Source of the DNA: Pirellula sp. | Lineage (GTDB): Bacteria > Planctomycetota > Planctomycetia > Pirellulales > Pirellulaceae | Length of the DNA stretch: 64,000 nucleotides | Reading direction: 5' to 3' | Assembly: GCA_021300155.1 (NCBI GenBank) | Contig: JAJTID010000093.1 | Location: 1-64,000, forward strand | Shown: in pieces, positions 45,077-55,358 of the stretch | Position numbering within the stretch: position 1 is the stretch's first letter | Layout of the letters: every line of letters starts with the position of its first letter | Position numbers and translations under genes: made by a program | Notes under the pieces: generated by a model | Told to the model about the DNA's origin: nothing | Database searches by the model: none | What the model saw: the letters and a program-made list of their open reading frames with translations, nothing else

Positions 45077-46309
45077 TTATCCCGCTTTACGGATTTGGTT
45101 GGGCAATTGCAAAAACTCTTCGTCGATCGGCAAGGTACCTTCGTTGCCTGAAGACTGCTTTTTCAGGAGTTCTTTGGCCGTAACGTAACTGGCTCCCGTG
45201 CGCGCATATTGGCTTGCCAACTCCAGTAGTTTACGCCGCTGCGCTAATCGAAAGGAATCATCACCGATCAAACGACTCATTTCTCTGGTCAACTTTGCAA
45301 TAGACGCATTGGCTGTTCGCGAATTTGCTTTGCCGTAAGAGATCGCTTCTGGAAGCACTATCTCTTCCGCGATAAGGTTCGGTAGCGAAATGCTCTTCAC
45401 TCGCACTAACAACTTGGCGAGAAAATAGGTCATTTGATTGACATGATACATTACCGCTGCGGGTTTTCCTCTCGCCATCATTTCGAGCGATACAGATCCA
45501 CTCTTCATCAGAGCACAATCACCGATCTCGATGATCTCGCTCGTCTTTCCCGCGAAGATATGGATGGGCAGTTTCGAATCGCTAGCGGTCAACAAACTTC
45601 TGCACCACAGTGCATGCGAATCTTTTAGCGCTGCCACCAAGAACTGTACATTCGGATGCATGTGCGCTAAACGTCGAATGACCTCGAGTTGGAGCGGCCA
45701 ATTATGTTTGACCTCGTGGTCCCGGGAACCCGGCAACACGGCAACTTGAATCCGATTGTTTTGTCTCCAATGCTGGATGAACCGCGTATCCATCGGTTGA
45801 CCCGCGATGCTATCAAAGAACGGGTGCCCAACATACGTCGCAGGAACATGATTCTGTTCAAACCATGTTGTCTCAAAGGGCAGATTACAGAATACATGAT
45901 CTACATTGCGTCTCATCTTCGCGACGCGCCAACCTCCCCATGCCCATAACTGTGGTGGCAAGTAGTAATAGACCGGCAACCCGTATTTTTTGGCCCGTTT
46001 CGCAATGTGCCAATTGAAGCCGGGGAAATCGACCAAGATGACTGCGTCGACATCGCCACGTGCAAAGGACTGCTCAGCCATCTTGGCAATTCTGAAAAAT
46101 TCTCGCAGCTTTGGAAACACTTCTGCGAATCCCATAACGGCCATGCTGGTAAGGTCAAAATCCAGATCCAAACCCGCTTGGATCATTTTGGATCCACCGA
46201 ATCCTCGAAAGGAAGACGATGGCGAAAGATTTCGCAACGAACGAATCAAATTCGATGCATGAAGATCGCCGCTTGGCTCACCGACGGAGAAAAAGAACCG
46301 TTGTCCCAT
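45077..46309 (-). CDS. lpxB: Lipid-A-disaccharide synthase LpxB
   Basis: This GT19 glycosyltransferase joins lipid X and UDP-diacylglucosamine to form the lipid A disaccharide. Motifs are FFSVGEPSGDLHASNLI, FRGFGGSKM, DFPGFNWHIAKRAK, VLPGSRDHEVKHNW and LMKSGSVSLEMM. From ATG 46309 it has 410 residues; the frame continues to an ATG at 46408 with 33 extra residues that lack family similarity. Its presence supports an LPS-bearing outer membrane. Confidence 0.95.
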   Translation of the reverse strand: MGQRFFFSVGEPSGDLHASNLIRSLRNLSPSSSFRGFGGSKMIQAGLDLDFDLTSMAVMGFAEVFPKLREFFRIAKMAEQSFARGDVDAVILVDFPGFNWHIAKRAKKYGLPVYYYLPPQLWAWGGWRVAKMRRNVDHVFCNLPFETTWFEQNHVPATYVGHPFFDSIAGQPMDTRFIQHWRQNNRIQVAVLPGSRDHEVKHNWPLQLEVIRRLAHMHPNVQFLVAALKDSHALWCRSLLTASDSKLPIHIFAGKTSEIIEIGDCALMKSGSVSLEMMARGKPAAVMYHVNQMTYFLAKLLVRVKSISLPNLIAEEIVLPEAISYGKANSRTANASIAKLTREMSRLIGDDSFRLAQRRKLLELASQYARTGASYVTAKELLKKQSSGNEGTLPIDEEFLQLPNQIRKAG

Positions 46310-46497
46310 GAACACTTCGTCGTGGTTAGGTGCCACAAACGCTTCCAGAGTGCTGAATTGACTACAGTCTACTGTTTGATGGCAGTCACTGTTCTCGTTC
46401 TGATTCATCGGTCATTAGGTCGTTAGAGTTTGGAAAGAACCTAACGGTATACGGGAAACTGCGCAATTGAGGCAAGAGTAAGAAACTCATTTACCGA

Positions 46498-47331
46498 TTA
46501 GTGGAGATTTTCCGTAATGAACGATCGTAATTTGCTAGCAAAGACCTCAGGCTGTTCCATCGGAGTAAGATGAGCGGAATTTGCAATCTCCGCGTACCGA
46601 CTGCCCGGGATCGCTAGCTGCATTCGCTCCAAGACACTCGGCGGGGTGATGAAATCGTCGGTCCCAGCAACACATAAGGTGGGGAACCGCCAATCCTCCA
46701 TTGTTTCGAAAAAGCTAGGGCGTTTGCACATGGTCAGTTGCGCCCAAGCGACGGTGGAAGGATGGGTCGAAAGCAGCATCTGACGAACGCATGTCACCAC
46801 GTTTGGGTTATTCTCATGGGTAAACTTGCAAACCAGTTTCTGCAACATCTCGCCGGCCGCTCGCTCCGTTCCTAGAGTTAGCGCATTGGAGGCCATTTTC
46901 AATCGACTCTGAACACCCGCTTCGTCGTCAGCATTCGCTCGAGTGTTCGACAGAACCAGCTGTGAAACTAGGTCAGGGAAGTCGTTCGCAAACTGCATCG
47001 CTACATAGCCCCCCATCGACAGGCCGCACACAACGACGGGTTGACGGACCGCTTTTGCGGCCAGCAGGTCGCGGCAATCTCTCGCCAAGTCTCCCAGTGA
47101 AAAGGACTTGCGCTCTTCCGGAGCGTTGCCGAAACCTCGCAGGTTGGGTGCCAGGCACAGGAAATCGTCGGCGAGCAGCTCGATGGTGGTTTCCCACATA
47201 CTGGCGTTGAGCGGGAAGCCGTGCAGGAATAAAATTGGATTCCCGGTACCTGCGATTTTCAGGGGGATTTGACGTTTTCCTAGATCGACCGTCACTTGGT
47301 CTTGGAACGGAAATCCGTGATTAGAAGACAT
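46498..47331 (-). CDS. Alpha/beta-fold hydrolase
   Basis: This 277-residue hydrolase has oxyanion motif LFLHGFPLNASMW, nucleophile Ser in GLSMGG, an acid in GTDDFITPP and His in NSAHLTPMEQPE, so the catalytic triad is complete. It resembles carboxylesterases and the BioH/3-oxoadipate enol-lactonase group. Genomic context gives no pathway, so the substrate is open. It appears monocistronic and diverges from the 47509 gene. Confidence 0.9.
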   Translation of the reverse strand: MSSNHGFPFQDQVTVDLGKRQIPLKIAGTGNPILFLHGFPLNASMWETTIELLADDFLCLAPNLRGFGNAPEERKSFSLGDLARDCRDLLAAKAVRQPVVVCGLSMGGYVAMQFANDFPDLVSQLVLSNTRANADDEAGVQSRLKMASNALTLGTERAAGEMLQKLVCKFTHENNPNVVTCVRQMLLSTHPSTVAWAQLTMCKRPSFFETMEDWRFPTLCVAGTDDFITPPSVLERMQLAIPGSRYAEIANSAHLTPMEQPEVFASKLRSFITENLH

Positions 47332-47508
47332 GGATTAGAATTTTGTCCGATTGGGTGCGGCGGGGGGATCCAAAAAATGTTGCGGGGGCTAGTTTTCCTT
47401 TCCTAGGAAAGGTTTGGCGGATTATACTCGCGATAGTCTATTCGTATTGGGAAACGTTTATTGCTGTTCCCAAGTTACCTTTTCGGTCTCGTTCAAGGTC
47501 GATTCAGC

Positions 47509-48492
47509 GTGAATTCATTAATCTTTCGTTGCTTTTTGCTGATCGCGATCACCACCAACTCGTTGGCGTTCGGCCAGGTTTCGCCAAGCGATGGTACGGC
47601 TTCTTCTCGTTTGCCAGCACGCAAATTGGCGGAAGGCGTATTGACCGTTGTTCCGCCGGATCAAAATTTTGCGGATACTTCGATCGGGCCGTTGGATCTG
47701 GACTTGGTCGAAAAGCATCCAGAATTAGCGTGGACTGTCCCCGATTTTCCCGACAATAAGCCCTTTTTTGGTTCCCCGGCGGAAACTCTCTTGGAGCTGT
47801 CTAAAACAATCACCTTCCGGCGAGACGTTTGGTCACTGCAGATAGCGTTCAAGCCCGTTCGACTGATCGAGGTCGATGTTCCAAATGCCGCAGGTCAATT
47901 GGAGCGTAAGGTCGTTTGGTACATGGTTTATCGAGTTCATTACCCAGGGCTGGATGTTTTGCCGGTGGCCGATCCTGAGAGCAATATTGCGAGCGATCCT
48001 CAAAGCGGAACCCGTGAATCTGTGCGTTTCCTGCCACGATTTTCCATCGTCAGCAAAGAGCGAAATTTGATGATTGATGCCAGGATCATGCCAACTGCGA
48101 AAGCAGCAATCGAAGCCAAGGAACGCGTTGGACAGCCCCTCTTGGACTCCATCGAAATCGCCAAGATCGACATCCCCTATTCGGCAGATGGAAGCAAAGG
48201 GATATGGGGGCTGGCAACTTGGACGGATGTTGATCCGAGATTGGACTTTTTCGCGGTCGATATTCGCGGCTTAACCAATGCATATCGAATCAAGATCGAT
48301 ACGGCTTCGGCAAAGCAATACGAAAGAAAGACACTCCGCGTTTTCCATTGGAGAGCCGGGGATGCAATCGACGAAGCGAAGGATAGAATTCGGTTAGGAA
48401 TCCCAGCCTCGGAGTCCCCGGAGCGTGTTCAGCATTATTTGGACAAATTCAGTCTTCAAGAACGCCTTGATTATCAGTGGATCTACCGCTAG
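47509..48492 (+). CDS. Secreted hypothetical protein of planctomycete type
   Basis: From GTG 47509 this is a 327-residue protein with a clear signal peptide (NSLIFRCFLLIAITTNSLAF, cleavage likely near AFGQ). The mature part has alternating beta-like segments (FKPVRLIEVDVPNAAGQLE, VVWYMVYRVHYPGLD) and an acidic domain with VDPRLDFFAVDIRGLTNAYR. No catalytic motif is visible. The longer frame from TTG 47461 would bury the signal peptide. It precedes rpmA by about 70 bases and may be in its operon. Function is unknown. Confidence 0.8.
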   Translation: MNSLIFRCFLLIAITTNSLAFGQVSPSDGTASSRLPARKLAEGVLTVVPPDQNFADTSIGPLDLDLVEKHPELAWTVPDFPDNKPFFGSPAETLLELSKTITFRRDVWSLQIAFKPVRLIEVDVPNAAGQLERKVVWYMVYRVHYPGLDVLPVADPESNIASDPQSGTRESVRFLPRFSIVSKERNLMIDARIMPTAKAAIEAKERVGQPLLDSIEIAKIDIPYSADGSKGIWGLATWTDVDPRLDFFAVDIRGLTNAYRIKIDTASAKQYERKTLRVFHWRAGDAIDEAKDRIRLGIPASESPERVQHYLDKFSLQERLDYQWIYR

Positions 48493-48565
48493 ACTTTTCT
48501 GTCTTGCGACTCCAAATTGGTCGGGGAAACATCAAAACAATTGAGATTGGGATTAGGTAAGATAG

Positions 48566-48820
48566 ATGGCACACAAGAAAGGTCAGGGCTCGACGCGTAA
48601 CGGGCGCGATTCGAATGCTCAGCGTCGTGGAGTCAAGAAGTTCGGCGGCGAGAAGGTATTCCCAGGTAATATCTTGATCCGACAAGTGGGAACGAAGTGG
48701 CATCCTGGCAGAAATGTCGGTATTGGAAATGACTACACTATTTTCGCTCTTGTTGAAGGGAACGTTTACTTCGATCAAGAAGGACGCCGGATCAACGTCA
48801 AGCCAGCGATCGCTTCATAA
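48566..48820 (+). CDS. rpmA: Ribosomal protein bL27
   Basis: This 84-residue protein begins [20 protein letters not shown] and has [15 protein letters not shown] and [13 protein letters not shown], all diagnostic of bL27, whose N-terminus reaches the peptidyl transferase centre. The N-terminus starts directly at the mature form, without the cleaved Firmicutes extension. rplU, the usual upstream partner, is missing here. A UUCG-loop terminator follows and obgE lies beyond it. Confidence 0.98.
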   Translation: MAHKKGQGSTRNGRDSNAQRRGVKKFGGEKVFPGNILIRQVGTKWHPGRNVGIGNDYTIFALVEGNVYFDQEGRRINVKPAIAS

Positions 48821-48863
48821 GTGAGTCGACCTAGGCGGTCCTCCGTCCTAGTAAATCTGAATC

Positions 48864-48900
48864 AAAGGGGAGTGAATTCGTTCGCTCCCTTTTCGTTTTT
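48864..48900 (+). terminator. Intrinsic terminator after rpmA
   Basis: AAAGGGGAGTGAA pairs with TTCGCTCCCTTTT (13 bp with two G-U pairs) around a TTCG tetraloop, followed by CGTTTTT. It lies 44 bases after the rpmA stop and 67 bases before obgE, so obgE should also have its own promoter. Confidence 0.85.
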
Positions 48901-48966
48901 CCCAGCCTTGAAACGGTCTTTTGCATTGTTTTTCGGTTGGTTATCACCAGCAACTAGAGTTCTAAA

Positions 48967-49974
48967 ATGTTTGTTGATCGTGTCGAAATCGAAGTCATCG
49001 CTGGTCGTGGAGGCAACGGCTGCATGGCTTTTCGTCGCGAAAAGCACGTCCCACGCGGCGGTCCATACGGAGGTGACGGTGGAGCTGGTGGAAGCGTCAT
49101 CGTTCGAGCTCAGAATGGTGTGAATTCGCTTGTGGAATTTGCTCATCAAAAGCATTGGCGTGCCGAGCATGGGGCACCAGGCCTCGGATCGAATTGTCAC
49201 GGCAGGAACGGCCATGATCTAGTTCTATGTGTGCCGCCGGGTACTGTGATCATGGATCGACAGACCGGAATCGTGATTCGCGACCTCGTCAACGATGGTG
49301 ACGAGATCATCGCAGCTCGCGGCGGTCGAGGGGGGTGGGGCAATACACACTTCAAATGCTCTACCAATCAGGCTCCGCGCGAAACCACCCCAGGCGGAAT
49401 GGGTGAGCAACGGCGCGTGATCTTGGAGCTCAAATCGATTGCGGATGTTGGGCTTATCGGCATGCCCAACGCCGGAAAGAGCACCATGCTTAGCCGCTTG
49501 TCGCGCGCACGACCTGAGATTGCGGACTATCCCTTCACTACCAAATTTCCCAATCTAGGATTGGTGTCCGTCGATATCGATCGAACCTTTGTGTTGGCGG
49601 ATATTCCTGGATTGATCGAGGGAGCAGCCCAGGGACATGGTCTCGGGCATGATTTCTTGAGACATATTATGCGTGCAGGTATTTTGGTCCACTTGGTTGA
49701 ACCGATGCCCATGGATCAATCGGGTCCGATTGGCAATTACAAAGCGATCCGTAAAGAACTCGAAGAGTACAGCGATGAGTTGGCGAAGCGGCCTGAGATA
49801 CTTGTCGTGACAAAATCAGAACTACCGAATGCCAAAGAAGTTCGCGATGCACTCGCGGAGTTGGTCGGCACAGAGGATGTGATGATTGTGAGTGCAGTAA
49901 CCGGGCAGGGGCTAAACCAGTTAGTAACACGAATCGCTGAGTTACTGGCACTGCAAAAAAAGCAAGCTGTATGA
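48967..49974 (+). CDS. obgE: GTPase Obg
   Basis: This 335-residue GTPase has the glycine-rich Obg domain (1-158; GRGGNGCMAFRREKHVPRGG and GGDGGAGGSVI) followed by the G domain: G1 GMPNAGKST, G3 DIPGLIEGA and a G4-like VTKSEL in place of NKxD. It acts in 50S ribosome maturation and stress control. The OCT extension is lacking, as in many phyla. The coaX start overlaps its stop by four bases. Confidence 0.96.
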   Translation: MFVDRVEIEVIAGRGGNGCMAFRREKHVPRGGPYGGDGGAGGSVIVRAQNGVNSLVEFAHQKHWRAEHGAPGLGSNCHGRNGHDLVLCVPPGTVIMDRQTGIVIRDLVNDGDEIIAARGGRGGWGNTHFKCSTNQAPRETTPGGMGEQRRVILELKSIADVGLIGMPNAGKSTMLSRLSRARPEIADYPFTTKFPNLGLVSVDIDRTFVLADIPGLIEGAAQGHGLGHDFLRHIMRAGILVHLVEPMPMDQSGPIGNYKAIRKELEEYSDELAKRPEILVVTKSELPNAKEVRDALAELVGTEDVMIVSAVTGQGLNQLVTRIAELLALQKKQAV

Positions 49975-50831
49975 TCTTGGTGGACATTGGCAACAGCGGA
50001 GTTCGAACCGTCCGGTTTGACGACGACTCACTGTCGATGGACCATGTTTACCGTTTATCTTGGAATGCGAACCTCAACTCGCGTGGAAAATCCGAACCGA
50101 AACAGGAATCGCATTCGAACCAACGATGGTGCACTTCCTTAGATTCTTCTGCTTTCGACTGGCTCGTTAGCCACTATGTATCGGTGCCGACCGCCACGTG
50201 GTGGATCTCTTCGGTTCAGCAAGCGGCCTTTCTTCAACTCGAGAAAGCGATCGAGAAACAGTCACCTCGAAGTTCGATACGCAAGGTGACTTTCGATAAC
50301 ATTCCGATGAAGAAAGCTGTCGATTTTCCAGAGCGAACAGGAATGGATCGAATGCTCTCAGCATGGGAAGCTTGGATGTCCATTCAACAACCCAACACAC
50401 TAACGATTCCTGTGATTGTTGCTCAAGCAGGGACAGCGTTAACAGTGGATTGCGTCTCGAGAGACGGAACGTACCAAGGGGGGGCGATTATGCCCGGTCT
50501 AGGACTCTCCTTGCAATTGCTGGCGGCAGGGACGGACCAATTGCCATGGCTCGGCAATCATCAAGTAACGGCCGACCCGCCGTTGCCTGGCAAAGATACT
50601 TCGCAAGCGATCGCGGCAGGAGTGCATGCTGCGCTCGCCGGTGGTGCTCGATTTCTGGTCGATCGTTATCGTTCGAAGGCAGAGTGGAAGAATGCCACTG
50701 TGGTTGTAACTGGCGGCGATGCGTCTATTCTATCTCGTTACGTCCCACCACCTGCACGTTGTGTGGATCACCTTGTGCTGCGTGCTTTGTATCGGCTTGC
50801 AAAATTAAATCAGGGAACAAATGGGTACTAA
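49971..50831 (+). CDS. coaX: Type III pantothenate kinase
   Basis: This 286-residue ASKHA-fold kinase catalyses the first step of CoA synthesis. Motifs are [12 protein letters not shown] (phosphate 1), [12 protein letters not shown] (pantothenate/dimer region), QAGTALTVD (phosphate 2) and [15 protein letters not shown]. Its ATG overlaps the obgE TGA (ATGA), so translation is coupled. The reading frame of the next gene overlaps part of it in another frame but is noncoding there. Confidence 0.93.
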   Translation: MILVDIGNSGVRTVRFDDDSLSMDHVYRLSWNANLNSRGKSEPKQESHSNQRWCTSLDSSAFDWLVSHYVSVPTATWWISSVQQAAFLQLEKAIEKQSPRSSIRKVTFDNIPMKKAVDFPERTGMDRMLSAWEAWMSIQQPNTLTIPVIVAQAGTALTVDCVSRDGTYQGGAIMPGLGLSLQLLAAGTDQLPWLGNHQVTADPPLPGKDTSQAIAAGVHAALAGGARFLVDRYRSKAEWKNATVVVTGGDASILSRYVPPPARCVDHLVLRALYRLAKLNQGTNGY

Positions 50832-50833
50832 TC

Positions 50834-52135
50834 ATGACCGACCAACGGCATTTGCTGCATCCGCGTGACGAGATACTCCAAGCGATGGAGAGAATCTATC
50901 GTTACCGAATGACGACTACCTCGGGCGGAAACGTGTCGGTACGGCAATCCGATGGGAGCATTTGGATTACACCCGCCCGCGTGGACAAAGGGAGTTTGAC
51001 TCGCTCTGATGTCATTCATGTTTTGCCCGATGGTTCGACCGATGGTCCACATCGACCATCCTCAGAGTTCCCCTTCCATCAAGCGATCTACAAGGCTCGG
51101 CCCGATCTCCGGGCTGTTGTTCATGCACATCCGGTAGCCCTCGTCGCATTTAGTATCTGCGGAACGATTCCGAGCACACGTATCTTTCATCAGGCATTTT
51201 TCATGTCGGGCAAAGTCGGATTTGCACCCTATGCGTTGCCTGGAAGCAGTGCATTAGGAGACTCGATCGCAAAGCAATTCGCTGCGGGTTGCGAAAGCGT
51301 CATTATGGAAAACCATGGAGTCGTCGTCGCTGGCAAGTCTCTGTCTCATGCCTTTGAGCGTTTCGAAGCGTTCGAGTTTGCTGCCAAGACGCTTTTAAAG
51401 GCAAATCGCATTGGTACCCCGAGATATCTTTCCGATGATGAGCTCGCGTTGGCCAACAAACGGAAGATCTCCATGAATTCCTTTGTGCCTGGCGAGCCGT
51501 CGGACCGAGAACGCGAATGCCGCAAGCAGTTAATCGATTTTTTGCGGCGAGGTTGCAGACAGAGATTGCTCATTAGTACCGAAGGAAGTTTTTCCGCTAG
51601 AATCGACCCGGAGCATTTCTTGATAACGCCTTCGCAGTCAGATCGAGAACGTCTACGTATCGACGACCTCGTGCTAGTGAAGGGGAATGCTCATGAAGCG
51701 GGGAAGGTCCCAAGCCGCGCGACTCGCCTGCATCAGGCAATTTACGAGAAACATGCTTCGGTGCAGTCTGTTGTTTTTGCGCATCCGGTAAATGCGACGG
51801 CCTTTAGTGTTACCGAAGGAAACTTTGATGCCAGAACGATACCGGAAAGCTATATCTTCCTCCGCGATGTAGCTAGGATTGCTTACGGGGTTCAGTACGA
51901 GAAAGGTGACACGTCGATTGCAGACATTGTTTCTCTGAAATCGCCCGCTGCATTGGTTGAAAATGACGGCGTCGTCGTGCTAGGAACAAGCATTCTGGAT
52001 GCTTTTGATCGACTCGAAGTCTTGGAGTCAACGGCAGAGGCCATCATCAATGCGGGAAGCATCGGAAAAGTAACACCGATGCCCAACGACGTGATTGATG
52101 AGCTACGTATTGCATTCAAAATGGACAGCGTCTAA
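50834..52135 (+). CDS. Tandem class II aldolase/adducin-domain protein
   Basis: This 433-residue protein contains two class II aldolase domains (about 8-215 and 225-425). Domain 1 keeps the active-site pattern: [16 protein letters not shown] with the catalytic Glu, VVHAHPV metal ligands and MENHGVVV. Domain 2 aligns residue for residue but has SRATRLH (Glu lost), VVFAHPV (one His lost) and VENDGVVV (His to Asp), so it is probably noncatalytic. Class II aldolases act on phosphorylated sugars such as fuculose or ribulose phosphates. ATG 50834 lies two bases after the coaX stop. The same frame is open up to 50363, but that part is a shadow of coaX. Confidence 0.9.
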   Translation: MTDQRHLLHPRDEILQAMERIYRYRMTTTSGGNVSVRQSDGSIWITPARVDKGSLTRSDVIHVLPDGSTDGPHRPSSEFPFHQAIYKARPDLRAVVHAHPVALVAFSICGTIPSTRIFHQAFFMSGKVGFAPYALPGSSALGDSIAKQFAAGCESVIMENHGVVVAGKSLSHAFERFEAFEFAAKTLLKANRIGTPRYLSDDELALANKRKISMNSFVPGEPSDRERECRKQLIDFLRRGCRQRLLISTEGSFSARIDPEHFLITPSQSDRERLRIDDLVLVKGNAHEAGKVPSRATRLHQAIYEKHASVQSVVFAHPVNATAFSVTEGNFDARTIPESYIFLRDVARIAYGVQYEKGDTSIADIVSLKSPAALVENDGVVVLGTSILDAFDRLEVLESTAEAIINAGSIGKVTPMPNDVIDELRIAFKMDSV

Positions 52136-52201
52136 TAACGTCAGCACCATTTCGAAAATCGGTCGTTTCACTCGCGATGGCATGAAGATCGCGAGCTCCT
52201 A

Positions 52202-54823
52202 CTAAGTAGACTCGATAGCGCGTAGAAGATTTTGTCGAAGTGTATAGAGCCGGGTTGGTTCGGTAATCTTTCCGCCACCCACTTCCGTCACGTAGAACAC
52301 ATCTACGACTTGATCCAGGTGTGTGCTTACTTTGGCCACTTGCAAATCGAGCTTGAGGTCAAAGAGTGTTCGGGAGATATCGTAGAGTAGCCCAGTTCGG
52401 TCGTACGCAAAGACGTTAATAATGGTGTGCAAGTCGGAGGTGGCGTTATCAAAACGTATCTGCGTCGGTTGGAGCCTGGCTGCGGCTGCATCATTATTGG
52501 ATTGCATTTTCCATACGCGACGGAAGACAGGTGGGCTAATATTCTGTGGATCTACTGCGAGAATGAGTTGTTTGCAGACTTCCGTAATGCGATGCGACGG
52601 CGGCGTACCTTCGTAGTCAGGGTCCTCGACGAGGAATCGGTCCCATGCGATCATACCGGGCTGTGTGTGGATCTCTGCCGATAGAATACTGAGTCCCTGG
52701 CTTGCCATGGCGCCTGCAATACGATGGAATAAACCGATCGCTTCTTCTTGGCGAACTGCAATGACGTACTCGGTTGCGTCGCGATCTGTCTGAAACGCTC
52801 CCCACGCTTGAGCTGGATGATCGAAGGTTAGTTGACGTAATCGCCGCAGCTCTTCCATCACCTGCTTTGGTTTCAAGTTCAGAAGATAACCAGCGGGAAC
52901 CTTGTCGATTTGCTCCTTCCACCAACTATCATCTCGCTCGCGAACCGAGAGAAGTGCTTCGGTTGCTTTGCGCTGAGTACTTACGATGTCCAGGAATCTT
53001 TGTCCGGGACTCTCGCTCCGGAATTGCGATTCGGTGGCATCATACAATTGCAAAATAAGGTTGAGTTTCCAATCGTTCAACGCGCCAGGACCGACTGCAT
53101 CGAGATCTGCGCATGACAGGACCATCAAGTGCTGAAGACGTTCGATGGAACCAACTTGCTTTGCGAACTGAACAGCGGGGGCTTTTTGCGATAGATCAAA
53201 CCGAAACGCCGTGTGGGTCATAAGCAAATGCTGATGCACAAGAAAGATCAACAGATCTCGATCTGCGTCGGACAACCGGAGTATCGTGGCTGTTTCCTCT
53301 GCAATGATTTTTCCTACCTCGCTATGATCTTCGACAAAGCCTTTTCCCAGATCATGAAGCAACAGCGCCAGATGTAGGATTCTCTTGTTCTTTAAACTGC
53401 GATAGACCCGCCCAAGAACGTTGTCGTCCTTGGCAAAGTCACAGGCGGACTCCACAGAACGAATACAGTGTGCATCGACCGTGTATTTGTGATATTCATT
53501 GAATTGTAGGAGACATCGTGCATGTCGCATCGCAGGAATGATCTGCTCCAAAACACGCAGTTCGTGCAGCCGGCGAAGTACATCTCCCAATCGCCTCGGT
53601 TCGCAGATCAGGTCTAGAAATCGATTGATCGCTTCCTGAGATGCTTGGACATCCTTTCGTCGAAGCATTGTCTGACGAATGGTGCGCCATGTTCGGTGCT
53701 CAATTCTTCGATTGTAACGATTGGATAATTGCATCAACTCCAACACCCGAGCTGGATCCGATTTGATTCGATTCAAACCAGATTTGGTCGCCCATATTTC
53801 ATTCATTCCCAGGCGGATGCCGCCGCCAATCGGCAAGCCCAAGAACTTTGCAATGATCGAAATAAGACTGAGCCATGATTGGGAATAGCCCACGAAGTTT
53901 GCTGAAGAGTAGCGAACTTCGCTGGTGATTTCGAAGAATTGCTGCATGAATTCTTCGACAGGCAACACACCTTCCGAGCCCTTGAGCTGGTAGAGCGAGG
54001 CAAGCTCCATCTGTTTGGTTCGATCCAGTGAATCCTGCGAACGCCCTGCTCGAAAGTGGAGTTCATTTCGAAGACGCAGTAGATACTGATATCCATCGCG
54101 AATGGTGTGGTAGTCTTCCTCCTCGAGTATTCCCATCGCAGTCAGTTGCTCAGGATCCTTTTCTCCGTAACAAACGAACCCGATCCATCGAACCATCTGT
54201 ACATCGCGTAAACATCCACGGGAACGCTTTACATTCGGATGGAGCAGATAGATTGTTTCGCCGTATTTCTTGCGTTCAGCCAGTCGCTCATTCTCGATCA
54301 TGCGAGCAAGCCGAATGGAGCGTCGCTTGCAACCAATTGAAATCGAGTGAAAAAACTGATTGAATAACGATTGGCTTCCGTCGAGCAATCTCATTTCAAA
54401 GAACGAGGTAAGTGTTGTTGCATCAGACCATCCAGCCGAACGAGCCTGCGCGGCAGTTCTAACGGAGATGGAAAGCTGCAACCCAGCATCGACAATCATT
54501 TGGCCTATCGCGCGAGCGAGAGGGGTTATTGATGCTTCAGTACCCCGATAGAGAAGCATGAGATCGATGTCGGAATACGGAGCCAGATCACGTCGACCGT
54601 AGCCGCCGAGCGCGATAAATGCGTAAGACGACGGGTCTGGGACGGATCCAAGATCCTCGAGCGCAGCCGCGATCAAACGCTTTACCGCATCATCAACATC
54701 GTCCGTCCAAGCGGAACAAACTTGGAAGCCGGCAGCGCCAGATGCGTGCAGAACTTTAGCCTTGCCGCGCGCCTCGATGAGAAACGCGCGTTCTAAAACA
54801 ACTTGTTGATGGAGAGAGGACAA
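52202..54823 (-). CDS. glnD: [Protein-PII] uridylyltransferase/uridylyl-removing enzyme
   Basis: This 873-residue bifunctional nitrogen sensor has a nucleotidyltransferase domain with GGYGRRDLAPYSDID (D85, D87), a helical region, an HD phosphohydrolase domain with LLLHDLGKGFVEDH near 487, and two C-terminal ACT domains (about 690-760 and 800-870) for glutamine sensing. It uridylylates PII at low glutamine and removes UMP at high glutamine. glnB lies 52 bases upstream on the same strand, so enzyme and substrate are co-expressed. Confidence 0.97.
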   Translation of the reverse strand: MSSLHQQVVLERAFLIEARGKAKVLHASGAAGFQVCSAWTDDVDDAVKRLIAAALEDLGSVPDPSSYAFIALGGYGRRDLAPYSDIDLMLLYRGTEASITPLARAIGQMIVDAGLQLSISVRTAAQARSAGWSDATTLTSFFEMRLLDGSQSLFNQFFHSISIGCKRRSIRLARMIENERLAERKKYGETIYLLHPNVKRSRGCLRDVQMVRWIGFVCYGEKDPEQLTAMGILEEEDYHTIRDGYQYLLRLRNELHFRAGRSQDSLDRTKQMELASLYQLKGSEGVLPVEEFMQQFFEITSEVRYSSANFVGYSQSWLSLISIIAKFLGLPIGGGIRLGMNEIWATKSGLNRIKSDPARVLELMQLSNRYNRRIEHRTWRTIRQTMLRRKDVQASQEAINRFLDLICEPRRLGDVLRRLHELRVLEQIIPAMRHARCLLQFNEYHKYTVDAHCIRSVESACDFAKDDNVLGRVYRSLKNKRILHLALLLHDLGKGFVEDHSEVGKIIAEETATILRLSDADRDLLIFLVHQHLLMTHTAFRFDLSQKAPAVQFAKQVGSIERLQHLMVLSCADLDAVGPGALNDWKLNLILQLYDATESQFRSESPGQRFLDIVSTQRKATEALLSVRERDDSWWKEQIDKVPAGYLLNLKPKQVMEELRRLRQLTFDHPAQAWGAFQTDRDATEYVIAVRQEEAIGLFHRIAGAMASQGLSILSAEIHTQPGMIAWDRFLVEDPDYEGTPPSHRITEVCKQLILAVDPQNISPPVFRRVWKMQSNNDAAAARLQPTQIRFDNATSDLHTIINVFAYDRTGLLYDISRTLFDLKLDLQVAKVSTHLDQVVDVFYVTEVGGGKITEPTRLYTLRQNLLRAIEST

Positions 54824-54875
54824 TGGACAGCACCGTGCTGAAGGCGTGTCGAATGAGGATAATCAACGTGTTGGC

Positions 54876-55232
<357 letters not shown>

Positions 55233-55358
55233 CTAGCTGTCAACGAATCGCAGGACCGCCTGTGCGATACCCCGCACATCCCGCATCTCCAGTGTACCAA
55301 GATAGAATCCTTCGCAACAAGACTCCTTTGATTTCAGCCAAGAATTTACCCAGGTTCC

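Noticed and set aside
50363..50833. N-terminal extension of the class II aldolase frame
   Set aside because: This part overlaps coaX in another frame and lacks protein-like composition; homology starts at ATG 50834.
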